From NCBI RefSeq assembly GCF_010119225.1, contig NZ_WNKF01000008.1, positions 62,001 to 126,000 on the forward strand: DNA of 64,000 nt, written 5' to 3'. Shown here one piece after another: positions 7,471 to 15,668 of the stretch (position 1 is the first letter of the stretch; each line of letters opens with the position of its first letter). Origin of the DNA: Cyclobacterium roseum (GTDB taxonomy: Bacteria; Bacteroidota; Bacteroidia; Cytophagales; Cyclobacteriaceae). The translations under genes were made by a program, and so were the position numbers. The notes below the pieces were generated by a model. It searched no databases and had not been told where the DNA came from. It saw only the letters and a program-made list of their open reading frames with translations.

Positions 7471-8859
7471 TCACTTGTCCTGTGGGGCATTTTCAGCCAG
7501 AGAAATTTTTCTGGTCTGAATGTGCCGGTCAATCCAGGATGCCACCGCTTTTCCCTGATCTACCCCGTGCTCGATTGCCGGTAAATAATGGATGCCTCCA
7601 TAAAACCGGCTGATGGCAGCTTCTTCAGCAGCTTCCCGAAAGGAGTTAAATTCGCGCGTACCCAGTCCATACTTTACCTCCGTAGAATCCAGGAAAGTGA
7701 AGGGTTCTCCCAGTAGGTCTGTTAGGGCCAGCGAGGCTGCCGTGGAAATCACACTGTGTCCACTGGTATACTCCGGAAAGGGGGGCGTTTGCAACAAAGG
7801 AGTCCAGCTCTCATCCATGTATTGATTGATGTAGGTTTCAGGCCTTATCAGCACACTTCGGTATTTTTCGTCCCAACAGGAAATAAAGGCATCAAACAGG
7901 TAAATGGAAGTGACGGCCATGGTCTCTGCTGTTTGTTTCCAATTGAGATTTTTGGCTTTCGAGGCAATTCCTGCTATGCCCATCCAATGGCCCCCCGGCG
8001 TGATTTTCTTCTCCGCGTACATCACATGTCCTTTGACATTCATTTTATAGGGATTGCAGTCCCAAAAATAGGCGATTTCCTCCTGATGGTCATCCATCTG
8101 ATTTCCGGCTTCCATTACCTCAAAAGCATCCTGATAAAAGCGACTATCCGGAACGGTGTCAAATGGAGGGGGAGGAGGAGGGATGAATTGGTCTGCAGAA
8201 TCCAAAAAGAAGGTTCTAATTTTATTCCAATGGGGTTCGATACCTTCCATATAGGCCGGGGGCGTGGGCCGCCAGCTTCCCGGATCATTTCGAATGGTGT
8301 ATTTTTCAAATGACCGGCTTTGGTGGTAGTTATCCTGCGATGCATAAACCAGGATCTGTTCACCGATGGACTCACCCAAATCAACGGCCGCTTCAAAGTC
8401 GGCATCGGGCATGCCTGCTTCCTGAATTTTCTCAAAGGCAGCATCCCTGTATGCCATCATGTCATCCTCAGAAAAAACCAATTGAGAGGCGACCTTATAA
8501 TAAGCCGCCAAGGCCGCCAGGTGGAAATTGATCGCTTCGGGATCGCCGTCCATCTGAACCAAAAGGGGATTGGATCCCTTCAATTGGCCCATTAAGGAAA
8601 TATAGGTTTCCGGTGCTGCCAATACCGCAGCTTCATAGGCGGCTATTGCCGGGTAGGCGTAAATCCGGCTGGCAACCGGAGGAGAAAAAATGTCGTGAAC
8701 GATGACATCAGTCAGTTGTCCATTGGCATTAATCAGCAATTGGTTCTCCTGCAGTAACGCTTTGTATTCCTCGTTTGGAGCACAGGCAGAAAATAGCATT
8801 GACCAACTAAAAATGGCCGTAACCAGGTGTATTCGAAGGCTTTTTGTCACTAGTGTCAT
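7471..8859 (-). CDS. Vanadium-dependent haloperoxidase / PAP2-family lipoprotein, copy 1
   Basis: This 462-residue lipoprotein (lipobox FSAC, Cys26, followed by APNEE) has the vanadium haloperoxidase/type-2 phosphatidic acid phosphatase signature in order. KYRSVLIRP (KX6RP) is at 332-340, TSGH (the PSGH motif) at 365-368 and SRFYGGIH at 417-424, supplying Lys, two Arg and two His for vanadate or phosphate binding. The Asp often found four residues after the last His is Ala here. A run of prolines near residue 227 is unusual. Members of this fold either oxidise halides with hydrogen peroxide or hydrolyse phosphate esters; sequence alone does not decide. It is the last gene of a block with a paralog 33 bases upstream and a CRTAC1-like gene. 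The acidic residues after Cys suggest cell-surface display. Confidence 0.85.
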   Translation of the reverse strand: MTLVTKSLRIHLVTAIFSWSMLFSACAPNEEYKALLQENQLLINANGQLTDVIVHDIFSPPVASRIYAYPAIAAYEAAVLAAPETYISLMGQLKGSNPLLVQMDGDPEAINFHLAALAAYYKVASQLVFSEDDMMAYRDAAFEKIQEAGMPDADFEAAVDLGESIGEQILVYASQDNYHQSRSFEKYTIRNDPGSWRPTPPAYMEGIEPHWNKIRTFFLDSADQFIPPPPPPFDTVPDSRFYQDAFEVMEAGNQMDDHQEEIAYFWDCNPYKMNVKGHVMYAEKKITPGGHWMGIAGIASKAKNLNWKQTAETMAVTSIYLFDAFISCWDEKYRSVLIRPETYINQYMDESWTPLLQTPPFPEYTSGHSVISTAASLALTDLLGEPFTFLDSTEVKYGLGTREFNSFREAAEEAAISRFYGGIHYLPAIEHGVDQGKAVASWIDRHIQTRKISLAENAPQDK

Positions 8860-8892
8860 TTCTTTGAAATTAACCTTAAGATAGCAAGTGAA

Positions 8893-10266
8893 TCAGTCAT
8901 TTACCACGAGTGCATTTCGTTTGTCCAGGTGCGCCTGGTGTTTTGCCAGGATCCATTCCCCCACTTTTTTCCCCTGATCCTGGCCACGGGTAATGGCATC
9001 CATATAGTGAATCCCTCCATAAAGCCTGGAAATACTGGCTTCCTCAGAGGCCTGAAGAAAGGATTCGTAATCTCTGGTTCCCAGGCCATATTTCTCTTCC
9101 ACCGTGTCCGTGTAGGAAAATTGCTCGCCAAAGAAATGGCTAAGTATGACGGCAGAAGTGGTGGAAATAGTGGAATGGCCGCTAAGGTATTCCGGAAATG
9201 GCGGCGTCTGTAGCATGGGCTTATATGACGGGTCCAGGTATTTACGGATGGCCGTTTCGGGTCGGATGCGATCACTCCTGTATTTTTCATCCCAACAACT
9301 AATGAAACCATCCATTAATCCCAAAGCAACAATACTATTGACTTTCATCGCTTCTTCAAATTCCAAACCGGCTTTTTGACAAGCAATATCCGTGATGCCC
9401 ATCCAGTGTCCTCCTGGAGAAATTTGTTTGACTCCTACCATCAAGTGGCCAGTCTCCTCCAGGGCAAACGGATTGCAATCCCAGAATGCAGCTATTTCCC
9501 GCTGCTCCTTATTCATTTCCAATTCGTACACTTCCTGCATTAATTTATAAAACTCCGAATCAGAGTTAGATGAAAAAGGAACCGGCGGTTTGGGCTTAAA
9601 CTGATCCGAACTACTAAGCAAAAAGGGCCTTACCGTATTAAAATAGGGTTCGACAGGCGCAAAATATCCAGGAGGAGTGGGATACCATTTGCCTTCTCCG
9701 GGAGAGGGCTGGTAGCGTGGGTAGTTACTGATCTCCCGGTACCGATCGGCGTTCGCATATTCCAGTATTTGGCTGCTTATGAATTTCCCGTAGGCTTTTG
9801 CCCGTGAAATCTCCTGTTCACCATAGCCCCAACTGCTGCAAGAGTCTGCAAAGGATTGCTCAAAGGCCTCCATTTCGGTACCGGAAGGCTGCATGGCTCC
9901 TGCGGTGTGGGTCATAGCAAAGATAGCACTCATAGCAAGCGAAGGGCTTTCCCAATCCGGTTGAGCGATGGAATCCAGCCCGTTTAGAAATCCCGAAAAA
10001 GAGGGGTTTCTCTCACTATTGGTGGCCAATACCTCGTAGCCTGACAGGCAGGCATAGGCGTAGAATCGCCCCGCAAGTGGAGGATTGGTGATGTCATGCA
10101 CCATTAAATCTGTCATTTTTTCGGTGACCCATCCAATGCTTTCCGCTGGCAAAGGTTTTTTTTCTCCCGTCGGCTGACAAGAAAAAAAGACCGAAACCAA
10201 CATGATGCCCAAGACGAGCCGGGTGCCCATATTTCGTTTTATCTGTGACTTGCCTATTAGGTTCAT
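8893..10266 (-). CDS. Vanadium-dependent haloperoxidase / PAP2-family lipoprotein, copy 2
   Basis: This 457-residue paralog of the downstream gene carries lipobox VFFSC (Cys30). Its motifs are KYRSDRIRP at 328-336, LSGH at 361-364 and SRLYGGIH at 413-420. Blocks such as FISCWDEKYRS, QTPPFPEY and ISPGGHWMGI are shared nearly word for word with copy 1, so the pair arose by tandem duplication, but the N-terminal third differs. As in copy 1, the position four residues after the last His is Ala, while an Asp stands one residue earlier (HYMDA). Alternative starts exist (Met13), but the basic N-terminus before the hydrophobic signal supports the longer form. It lies 12 bases after the CRTAC1-like gene, so the three are very likely cotranscribed. 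Confidence 0.85.
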   Translation of the reverse strand: MNLIGKSQIKRNMGTRLVLGIMLVSVFFSCQPTGEKKPLPAESIGWVTEKMTDLMVHDITNPPLAGRFYAYACLSGYEVLATNSERNPSFSGFLNGLDSIAQPDWESPSLAMSAIFAMTHTAGAMQPSGTEMEAFEQSFADSCSSWGYGEQEISRAKAYGKFISSQILEYANADRYREISNYPRYQPSPGEGKWYPTPPGYFAPVEPYFNTVRPFLLSSSDQFKPKPPVPFSSNSDSEFYKLMQEVYELEMNKEQREIAAFWDCNPFALEETGHLMVGVKQISPGGHWMGITDIACQKAGLEFEEAMKVNSIVALGLMDGFISCWDEKYRSDRIRPETAIRKYLDPSYKPMLQTPPFPEYLSGHSTISTTSAVILSHFFGEQFSYTDTVEEKYGLGTRDYESFLQASEEASISRLYGGIHYMDAITRGQDQGKKVGEWILAKHQAHLDKRNALVVND

Positions 10267-10278
10267 TTATCGTTCAAT

Positions 10279-13200
10279 TTACTGGTTCTGTAAGCGATAG
10301 GCAACCACGGGACCCTGATTGATTCCGACCAATAGATTCCCATTGATTATTTCCATACTTCGCACATCTCCCTTGATGGTAAGACCGGATCTTTTTTGAG
10401 GTAAATACCGAAAGTTACCCTTGCCGTCTCCCATCAGAATGGTGCCGTAACTGGCATCGTATTTACCAAAACGTAATCGAGCCCTATCAATGTTCCCTCC
10501 CAGAATTAAATCCATATGACCATCCTTATTCAGGTCCCCGCTTTCTATCGAAAAAACCGGTGAAAACTGGGCTTCTACTGGCAGGGATATTTTTTCCAAC
10601 AATTGATTCCCAGTGCTGACAAACAAACAGGTTTCTAATGTCGTAGCCTTAAGGTATCCAGCATTTTCAAGTTCTTTTTCAGAAAAAATATTTTCCAACT
10701 TTGCCTCGGAAAAGCTTTCATAATCCGTAAACCGGGTTCTCATCATGGAAACCTGGTCCAGAAGTTCGTCCCGGGTAAGGTATGGATAGGGTTCCCCCTC
10801 AATGTAAAAGCTCAGAATCGGATCAATTGCACCATTATTATCAAAATCCTTATAATACATTTCTGCTGGTTCGGCTTTACTGGCCTTTACCTGGCTGTTT
10901 AGCCCATGGTTTCCCAGCACCAAATCCGGTTTCCCATCGGCATTCACATCACTTATATGCAGGTGGTTCCACCAACCGTGCTGGGGTTCCGCAATATACT
11001 TTTCAGAAGAACGAAGAAGTCTACCCCCTTGGTTTTCAAAAACGGAAATAGGCATCCATTCTCCCACCACGACCAGCTCGGTAGTTCCGTCGTTGTGGAG
11101 GTCCACCCAAGCGGCATCGGTGACTAACCCAAGACTGGAAAGTTCCGGGCACCAATCGGCTGTTTTGTCTGCCATTTTTCCAAGTCCTTCGTTAAGGAGC
11201 AGGTAGCTTTGAGGAATTTCCGGGTACCTTCCCGGAATCAGCCTGCCGCCGACAAAAATGTCTTGAAACCCGTCATTGTTGATATCATGTGCAGCGAGGG
11301 CACCGGTGCTTGTCAGCATTTTCGGTAGCAAATCGGTTGACCGGGAGAAATTTCCCCGCCCGTCATTTACATAGAGCCTGTCTTGTAATAAAGGGTCTTC
11401 CGGTAACAGGGAACCGTATCCACCACTCCCCACGTACAGGTCGGCATGGCCGTCCCCGGTAAAATCTACCAAAAGTGCATCTGTATCCTGGAAATCCCGA
11501 TCATTATCCAAGTCGGGATTGCTTTTTATCCGGAAGCTTCCATCGGTTTGTTGAAGGTAGATTTTTCCTGCCTGTCCCTTTTCTCCTCCTACAAAAAGAT
11601 CGTCCAGACCGTCTCCATTTAGATCGGCTCGTTTCATCACCGGACCTGAGAAAGAAAGGGGATTGACCAGGAGCGGCTGCCGCTTAAAATCATTGATGGT
11701 GTTAGCAGGTGACTGATGTTCGATTGGAGAGGGGATTTCTACAAAAAGTGCAGGGGGCTCTTCAGACACCGGCAACCTGTCCACGGCGTTTTCCTGCATC
11801 AGGCTTAGGGTCTGGTTGCTTTGAATATCGAATATTTTTTCAGACAATCCCCCAGGCCAGGTAACCACCAGTGAATCAATCTGCGCTACTTCTCCCAGAC
11901 CAAAATGCAGCGTAGGAGATACACTCGACTGGTATCCTCTGGTTGGCATTTGTTCTAGCGTCTGCAGCTGATCTCCATGGTAGAGCCTTACCTTTGCGCC
12001 CACGCCCTGACTATTTCCTGCCGTTCCATTTAACTTAACCTTTAAATAGCGGTTATTTTTGGCCAGCGAATCCGAATTGTTTTGGTAGATAAAAGCGGGC
12101 TGGTTGATGTTATTGATGATTAGGTCCAGGTCACCATCATTATCCAGGTCGGCGTAGGCTGCACCATTGCTATTGGCATTTTGGTCGACCCCCCATTCTT
12201 CCGATTTTTTTTCGAATTGCAATCCGTCTTTATTCTTGAAAATATAATTCGCTAAATCCGAAGACGGCATGCTTTGCACCAATTCCAGGATGTTCTCTCT
12301 CCGCAACCCATTTTGATTGTTCTTTAGGTAGTCGGCCATGTATTTTAAGAAATCCTGATTGGTGTAGTCCCGGAAATATCCGTTTGTAACATATAAGTCT
12401 TTATGCCCGTCATTGTCAAAATCTGCCAGCAAGGCAGCCCAGCTCCAATCGGTGTTGGAAACCCCGGCTACCTGTCCTATTTCACTATACAAGCCATTTC
12501 CGTGGTTTATATGGAGCATGTTCCGCATGTACTGATGGTGAAAACCAACATTCACTTTATATTCAAATTTTTCATAATTGTCCGGAGCCATCAATAATTT
12601 TTGCCGTTTGTTACCTTCCGGCAGCATGTCAAGTGTAAAAATATCCGGATACCCGTCATTGTTGATGTCGGCGATATCATTGCCCATGGAAAAATGAGAG
12701 GTATGGCCCATGGCATCGCCAATCACGTCGGTAAAGGTACCATCGCCATTATTCAGGTAGAGGTAATCCGGTGCCGTATAATCATTACTGACGTAGATAT
12801 CCATCCACCCATCACCATTAACATCGGCGATTCCGGCGCCTAATCCGTAGGACAAGGCTACCTGCTGTATACCCGCTTCCTGGGTAATTTCCGTAAAAGT
12901 TCCTCCATCGTTTCTGAAAAGTTGCGGCCCTGCCGGATCGGTGTTTTTCAGGATTTCGGCCGTGCTGGATTCGTCTAGTACCGGCAGGGATTTTGGATTA
13001 TGATTAAGTAAAAACAAATCCAGATCGCCATCATTGTCAAAATCAAAAAAGCTGGCTTGGGTGCTGGTAGCCTCGCTATCGACACCAAATTGGGCTGCCA
13101 TTTCTTTGAAAACAGGGATTCCCTGTTCGTTTGGACCTTGATTGATATACAATTCGTTCTTCCGTTTTTCAGGAGGTAAGCTTCCGGAATAGCAGACGTA

Positions 13201-13608
13201 AATGTCCAGTAGGCCGTCTCCGTCCACATCGGCAAAAGTCACGCCTGTTTTCCAGGGTCCCTGCCGCGTTTGTACGCCGGCAGTCTGGGTAATATCTTCG
13301 AATTTCATATTTCCCCGATTCAGGTAGAGGCGGTTTTCCACCATATTTCCCGAGAAATACACGTCATCAAACCCATCTCCATTCAGGTCGCCGATAGCCA
13401 CACCTCCGCCATTATAAAAATATTCATACACCAGTATGTTCGTGTTCAATCCTTCGGTAAGGGTGTTTTCAAAATCCACACCGGTGGCTTCCCTCGATAA
13501 GAGCGTAAATTGCTTTATTTCAGATGTTTTTTCTACTTCCTCCTGGCAGGAAAAAGAAATAATGAGGAATCCAAAAAGCTGTATTTTATAAAGGACTTTA
13601 TTGTACAT
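10279..13608 (-). CDS. CRTAC1-like FG-GAP/VCBS repeat lipoprotein with ASPIC/UnbV domain
   Basis: This 1109-residue exported lipoprotein contains many calcium-binding-like FG-GAP/VCBS repeats, seen as recurrent DxNxDGxxD loops such as GDLNGDGFDDVYF, ADVDGDGLLDIYV and ADINNDGYPDIFT. They probably form one or two beta-propellers. An ASPIC/UnbV domain (VGAKVRLYHG to VVTWPGG) lies near residues 520-600, followed by a second repeat block. I chose ATG at 13608 rather than the TTG at 13632. It puts a short MYNKVLYK before the hydrophobic signal and lipobox (IISFSC, Cys21), and the longer start would lie inside a TATATTTG promoter element. The residues after Cys (QEEVE) resemble a Bacteroidota lipoprotein surface-export signal. 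Such proteins often accompany SusC/SusD loci; binding of carbohydrate or another surface ligand is plausible but unproven. Confidence 0.88.
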   Translation of the reverse strand: MYNKVLYKIQLFGFLIISFSCQEEVEKTSEIKQFTLLSREATGVDFENTLTEGLNTNILVYEYFYNGGGVAIGDLNGDGFDDVYFSGNMVENRLYLNRGNMKFEDITQTAGVQTRQGPWKTGVTFADVDGDGLLDIYVCYSGSLPPEKRKNELYINQGPNEQGIPVFKEMAAQFGVDSEATSTQASFFDFDNDGDLDLFLLNHNPKSLPVLDESSTAEILKNTDPAGPQLFRNDGGTFTEITQEAGIQQVALSYGLGAGIADVNGDGWMDIYVSNDYTAPDYLYLNNGDGTFTDVIGDAMGHTSHFSMGNDIADINNDGYPDIFTLDMLPEGNKRQKLLMAPDNYEKFEYKVNVGFHHQYMRNMLHINHGNGLYSEIGQVAGVSNTDWSWAALLADFDNDGHKDLYVTNGYFRDYTNQDFLKYMADYLKNNQNGLRRENILELVQSMPSSDLANYIFKNKDGLQFEKKSEEWGVDQNANSNGAAYADLDNDGDLDLIINNINQPAFIYQNNSDSLAKNNRYLKVKLNGTAGNSQGVGAKVRLYHGDQLQTLEQMPTRGYQSSVSPTLHFGLGEVAQIDSLVVTWPGGLSEKIFDIQSNQTLSLMQENAVDRLPVSEEPPALFVEIPSPIEHQSPANTINDFKRQPLLVNPLSFSGPVMKRADLNGDGLDDLFVGGEKGQAGKIYLQQTDGSFRIKSNPDLDNDRDFQDTDALLVDFTGDGHADLYVGSGGYGSLLPEDPLLQDRLYVNDGRGNFSRSTDLLPKMLTSTGALAAHDINNDGFQDIFVGGRLIPGRYPEIPQSYLLLNEGLGKMADKTADWCPELSSLGLVTDAAWVDLHNDGTTELVVVGEWMPISVFENQGGRLLRSSEKYIAEPQHGWWNHLHISDVNADGKPDLVLGNHGLNSQVKASKAEPAEMYYKDFDNNGAIDPILSFYIEGEPYPYLTRDELLDQVSMMRTRFTDYESFSEAKLENIFSEKELENAGYLKATTLETCLFVSTGNQLLEKISLPVEAQFSPVFSIESGDLNKDGHMDLILGGNIDRARLRFGKYDASYGTILMGDGKGNFRYLPQKRSGLTIKGDVRSMEIINGNLLVGINQGPVVAYRLQNQ

Positions 13609-13629
13609 AGGGATGACTAGATGATCATG

Positions 13630-13637
13630 CAAATATA
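13630..13637 (-). promoter_or_regulatory. Putative -7 promoter element for the CRTAC1-haloperoxidase unit
   Basis: The minus strand reads TATATTTG, a perfect TAnnTTTG match, 21 bases upstream of the chosen ATG at 13608. It lies downstream of the terminator that follows susD. No good TTTG is seen at 19-20 bases, so the call rests on the -7 element and position. Confidence 0.45.
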
Positions 13638-13732
13638 GAAATAATTGGGGAGCTTCCTGGGGTTTTGTGCCTGGGATGTAGCATGTTCCGGGGTTTATAG
13701 TAGAAAGGGTAGCAGATGGCAGCTATTAGCGC

Positions 13733-13762
13733 AAAAAAAAGGCGATCCATGGATCGCCTTTT
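13733..13762 (-). terminator. Rho-independent terminator after the SusCD pair
   Basis: A perfect 18-base inverted repeat (GGCGATCC AT GGATCGCC, 13741-13758) is flanked by A8 on the left and T4 on the right. Read leftward it is an 8-bp GC-rich stem followed by eight T, 27 bases after the susD stop. This separates SusCD transcription from the CRTAC1-haloperoxidase genes, at least partly. Confidence 0.88.
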
Positions 13763-13788
13763 AAAATAAATGAGTCTATCGAAATGTA

Positions 13789-15657
13789 TTAATCCTCGTA
13801 ACCCGGATTTTGAATAAGGTTTTCGTTTCGCTGGGATTCATCAAAACTGATGGGCATCCAGTACATCTTATCCAACCATAACCTGTTTTCCTTACCCGGA
13901 TCAATCTCGATCACCTCATAGGAGTAATCGTAAAATTCAGGATCGTAACGGTAAATGGAAAGCTCCCTGCCCGGCTTGAGGGTACCCACGATACTGATGC
14001 CATTGGGCTGTCGTCCCTGTGTTTCAGGAGCGATCATCCAACGTCTGGCATCGTAATAACGCTGTTCCTCGTGGACCATTTCCTTACGTTTTTCGTTGAT
14101 GAAAATGTTCCACAATTCTTCACCTGAGGCGGTTACTGCTGGCAATCCGGCTCTGAATCGGATTTTGTTCAGCCAATTTCTGGCTTCTTCATCGTTACCC
14201 AGGGCAATATTGGCTTCCACGTAATTAAAGATCACTTCTGTGAATCGGATGTGGGGCCATGGGATTTCCTGCCAGGTATTCTGGTCTACAAAATTTGGAT
14301 CCGGCTCAATGAATTTCCGTAGGTAATAGCCGGTATAACTACCGTTCCAATCTTCAATGGGGCTATTTCGGGTATCTAATCCAAAATGCGTTACTTTTTC
14401 ACCTTGACTATTTACCACCTCATAGGTGCCGGTCTGTATTTGTCCCAGTGGATCTCTTGCCTGGTTGGCAGAAGAACGTGGCTTCCATGGCGCTCCTTCG
14501 TAAAGGAAAGTAGCATAAAACCGAGGCTCACGACCTTCATAGGGTGCACCGGCGTGTTCTTCATTATCCCAGTCAAAATCGCTGCCATCCATCATTTGGT
14601 AGTCATCGATCAATAATTGAACAGGGGTATTTCCCGCCCAGTTGTTGTAACCGTTAGGACCGTTGTGCAAGCCGTGACGACCACCCCATTCTGGTTTCTG
14701 TGAAAGGAAGTACCTTCCAAAAATCATCTCTTGTTCTCCTCCATTTCTGGAAAGGGAATTGTTGATGTAGGTTTGGGTGGCTTCCTCCGGAGATAAGGGC
14801 TCGGTCAGGTCAAGCATGTTTCCACTTGCCTTGTCCAGCACTTCCTTCGCTGCATCCAGTGCATTTTGGTATCTTTGATCTTGGTTACCAGAGGTATATC
14901 CGATCAGTTCCTTGTATTGATACCCGCTAATTACATCCGAGTTAGCAGAGGCGGTAGGCATGTCATGTAAATCGGATGCGGCGTAAATCAATACCCTTGA
15001 CTTCAAGGCCAGTGCTGCGATCTCATTGGCCCTTCCGCGGATGGGATTGTGATCACTCAACAAATCCGCAGCCATGTCCAGGTCGGAAACGATGAAATTT
15101 ACTACCTCCTCAAACGTATTGCGGGGAAGCGCATAGGTCTCCTCATCCAGAGTAAAGGTACGATCTGCAATTGGAACAGCTCCGAAATTCCTCAATAACT
15201 GATGGTGGAAATAAGCACGCATAAAGGTAGCCTCTCCCAATAAGCGATCGGCTATACCTCCGTCATTAGAGAAGTCCGGGTCGGTAAGGTTTTCGATCGC
15301 AATGTTCGTAGCCCGAAGGCTATTGTACATGTTTGGCCAATTTCGGGTTCCGTCGATCCAACCGGGATTTTGAGGGTTGGAACGTGCTTCCGTGACGGTG
15401 GTGATATTTCTGCCCGGATGGGTAAAGATGGCCTCATCCGTCAGGGATGCCAAGGCCTGTTCATTGAATCCGCCTTGTCCCAAACCGGTGTAGAGGTCGG
15501 TTACAAAGGCTTCTGCAAGCCCTGCATCTGTCCATACGGCAGATTCAGATACTTCTCCTAATGGCTGGGTATTCAAAAACTCCTCATCACAAGAGAAATT
15601 GAGAAAAGAAATGGCGAGACCCAACCCTAAATATTTTATATTTTTCATCATATTCAA
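13789..15657 (-). CDS. SusD/RagB family nutrient-binding outer-membrane lipoprotein
   Basis: This 622-residue lipoprotein is the surface lid that captures ligand for the partner SusC channel. The lipobox is NFSC (Cys23), followed by DEEFLNTQPLGEVSESAVW, the characteristic SusD start. The acidic residues after Cys agree with surface export. The middle contains helix-rich SusD blocks such as RLLGEATFMRAYFHHQLLRNFGAVP. The C-terminal part has the SusD_RagB domain (FNYVEANIALGNDEEARNWLNKIRFRAGLP, then NEKRKEMVHEEQRYYDARRW). Length is typical for the larger members. It begins 11 bases after the susC stop, so they form one operon. The ligand cannot be inferred; the two nearest enzymes are haloperoxidase/PAP2-like, not glycoside hydrolases. 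Confidence 0.95.
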   Translation of the reverse strand: MNMMKNIKYLGLGLAISFLNFSCDEEFLNTQPLGEVSESAVWTDAGLAEAFVTDLYTGLGQGGFNEQALASLTDEAIFTHPGRNITTVTEARSNPQNPGWIDGTRNWPNMYNSLRATNIAIENLTDPDFSNDGGIADRLLGEATFMRAYFHHQLLRNFGAVPIADRTFTLDEETYALPRNTFEEVVNFIVSDLDMAADLLSDHNPIRGRANEIAALALKSRVLIYAASDLHDMPTASANSDVISGYQYKELIGYTSGNQDQRYQNALDAAKEVLDKASGNMLDLTEPLSPEEATQTYINNSLSRNGGEQEMIFGRYFLSQKPEWGGRHGLHNGPNGYNNWAGNTPVQLLIDDYQMMDGSDFDWDNEEHAGAPYEGREPRFYATFLYEGAPWKPRSSANQARDPLGQIQTGTYEVVNSQGEKVTHFGLDTRNSPIEDWNGSYTGYYLRKFIEPDPNFVDQNTWQEIPWPHIRFTEVIFNYVEANIALGNDEEARNWLNKIRFRAGLPAVTASGEELWNIFINEKRKEMVHEEQRYYDARRWMIAPETQGRQPNGISIVGTLKPGRELSIYRYDPEFYDYSYEVIEIDPGKENRLWLDKMYWMPISFDESQRNENLIQNPGYED

Positions 15658-15668
15658 CGTTTTTGGAT

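Noticed and set aside
13608-13632. TTG at 13632 as start of the CRTAC1-like gene
   Set aside because: It lies inside the TATATTTG promoter element, and ATG 13608 gives a better lipoprotein signal peptide.
13741-13758. Perfect palindrome as an operator or mobile-element end
   Set aside because: A8 on one side, T4 on the other and its place right after susD fit an intrinsic terminator; no transposase or target duplication is nearby.
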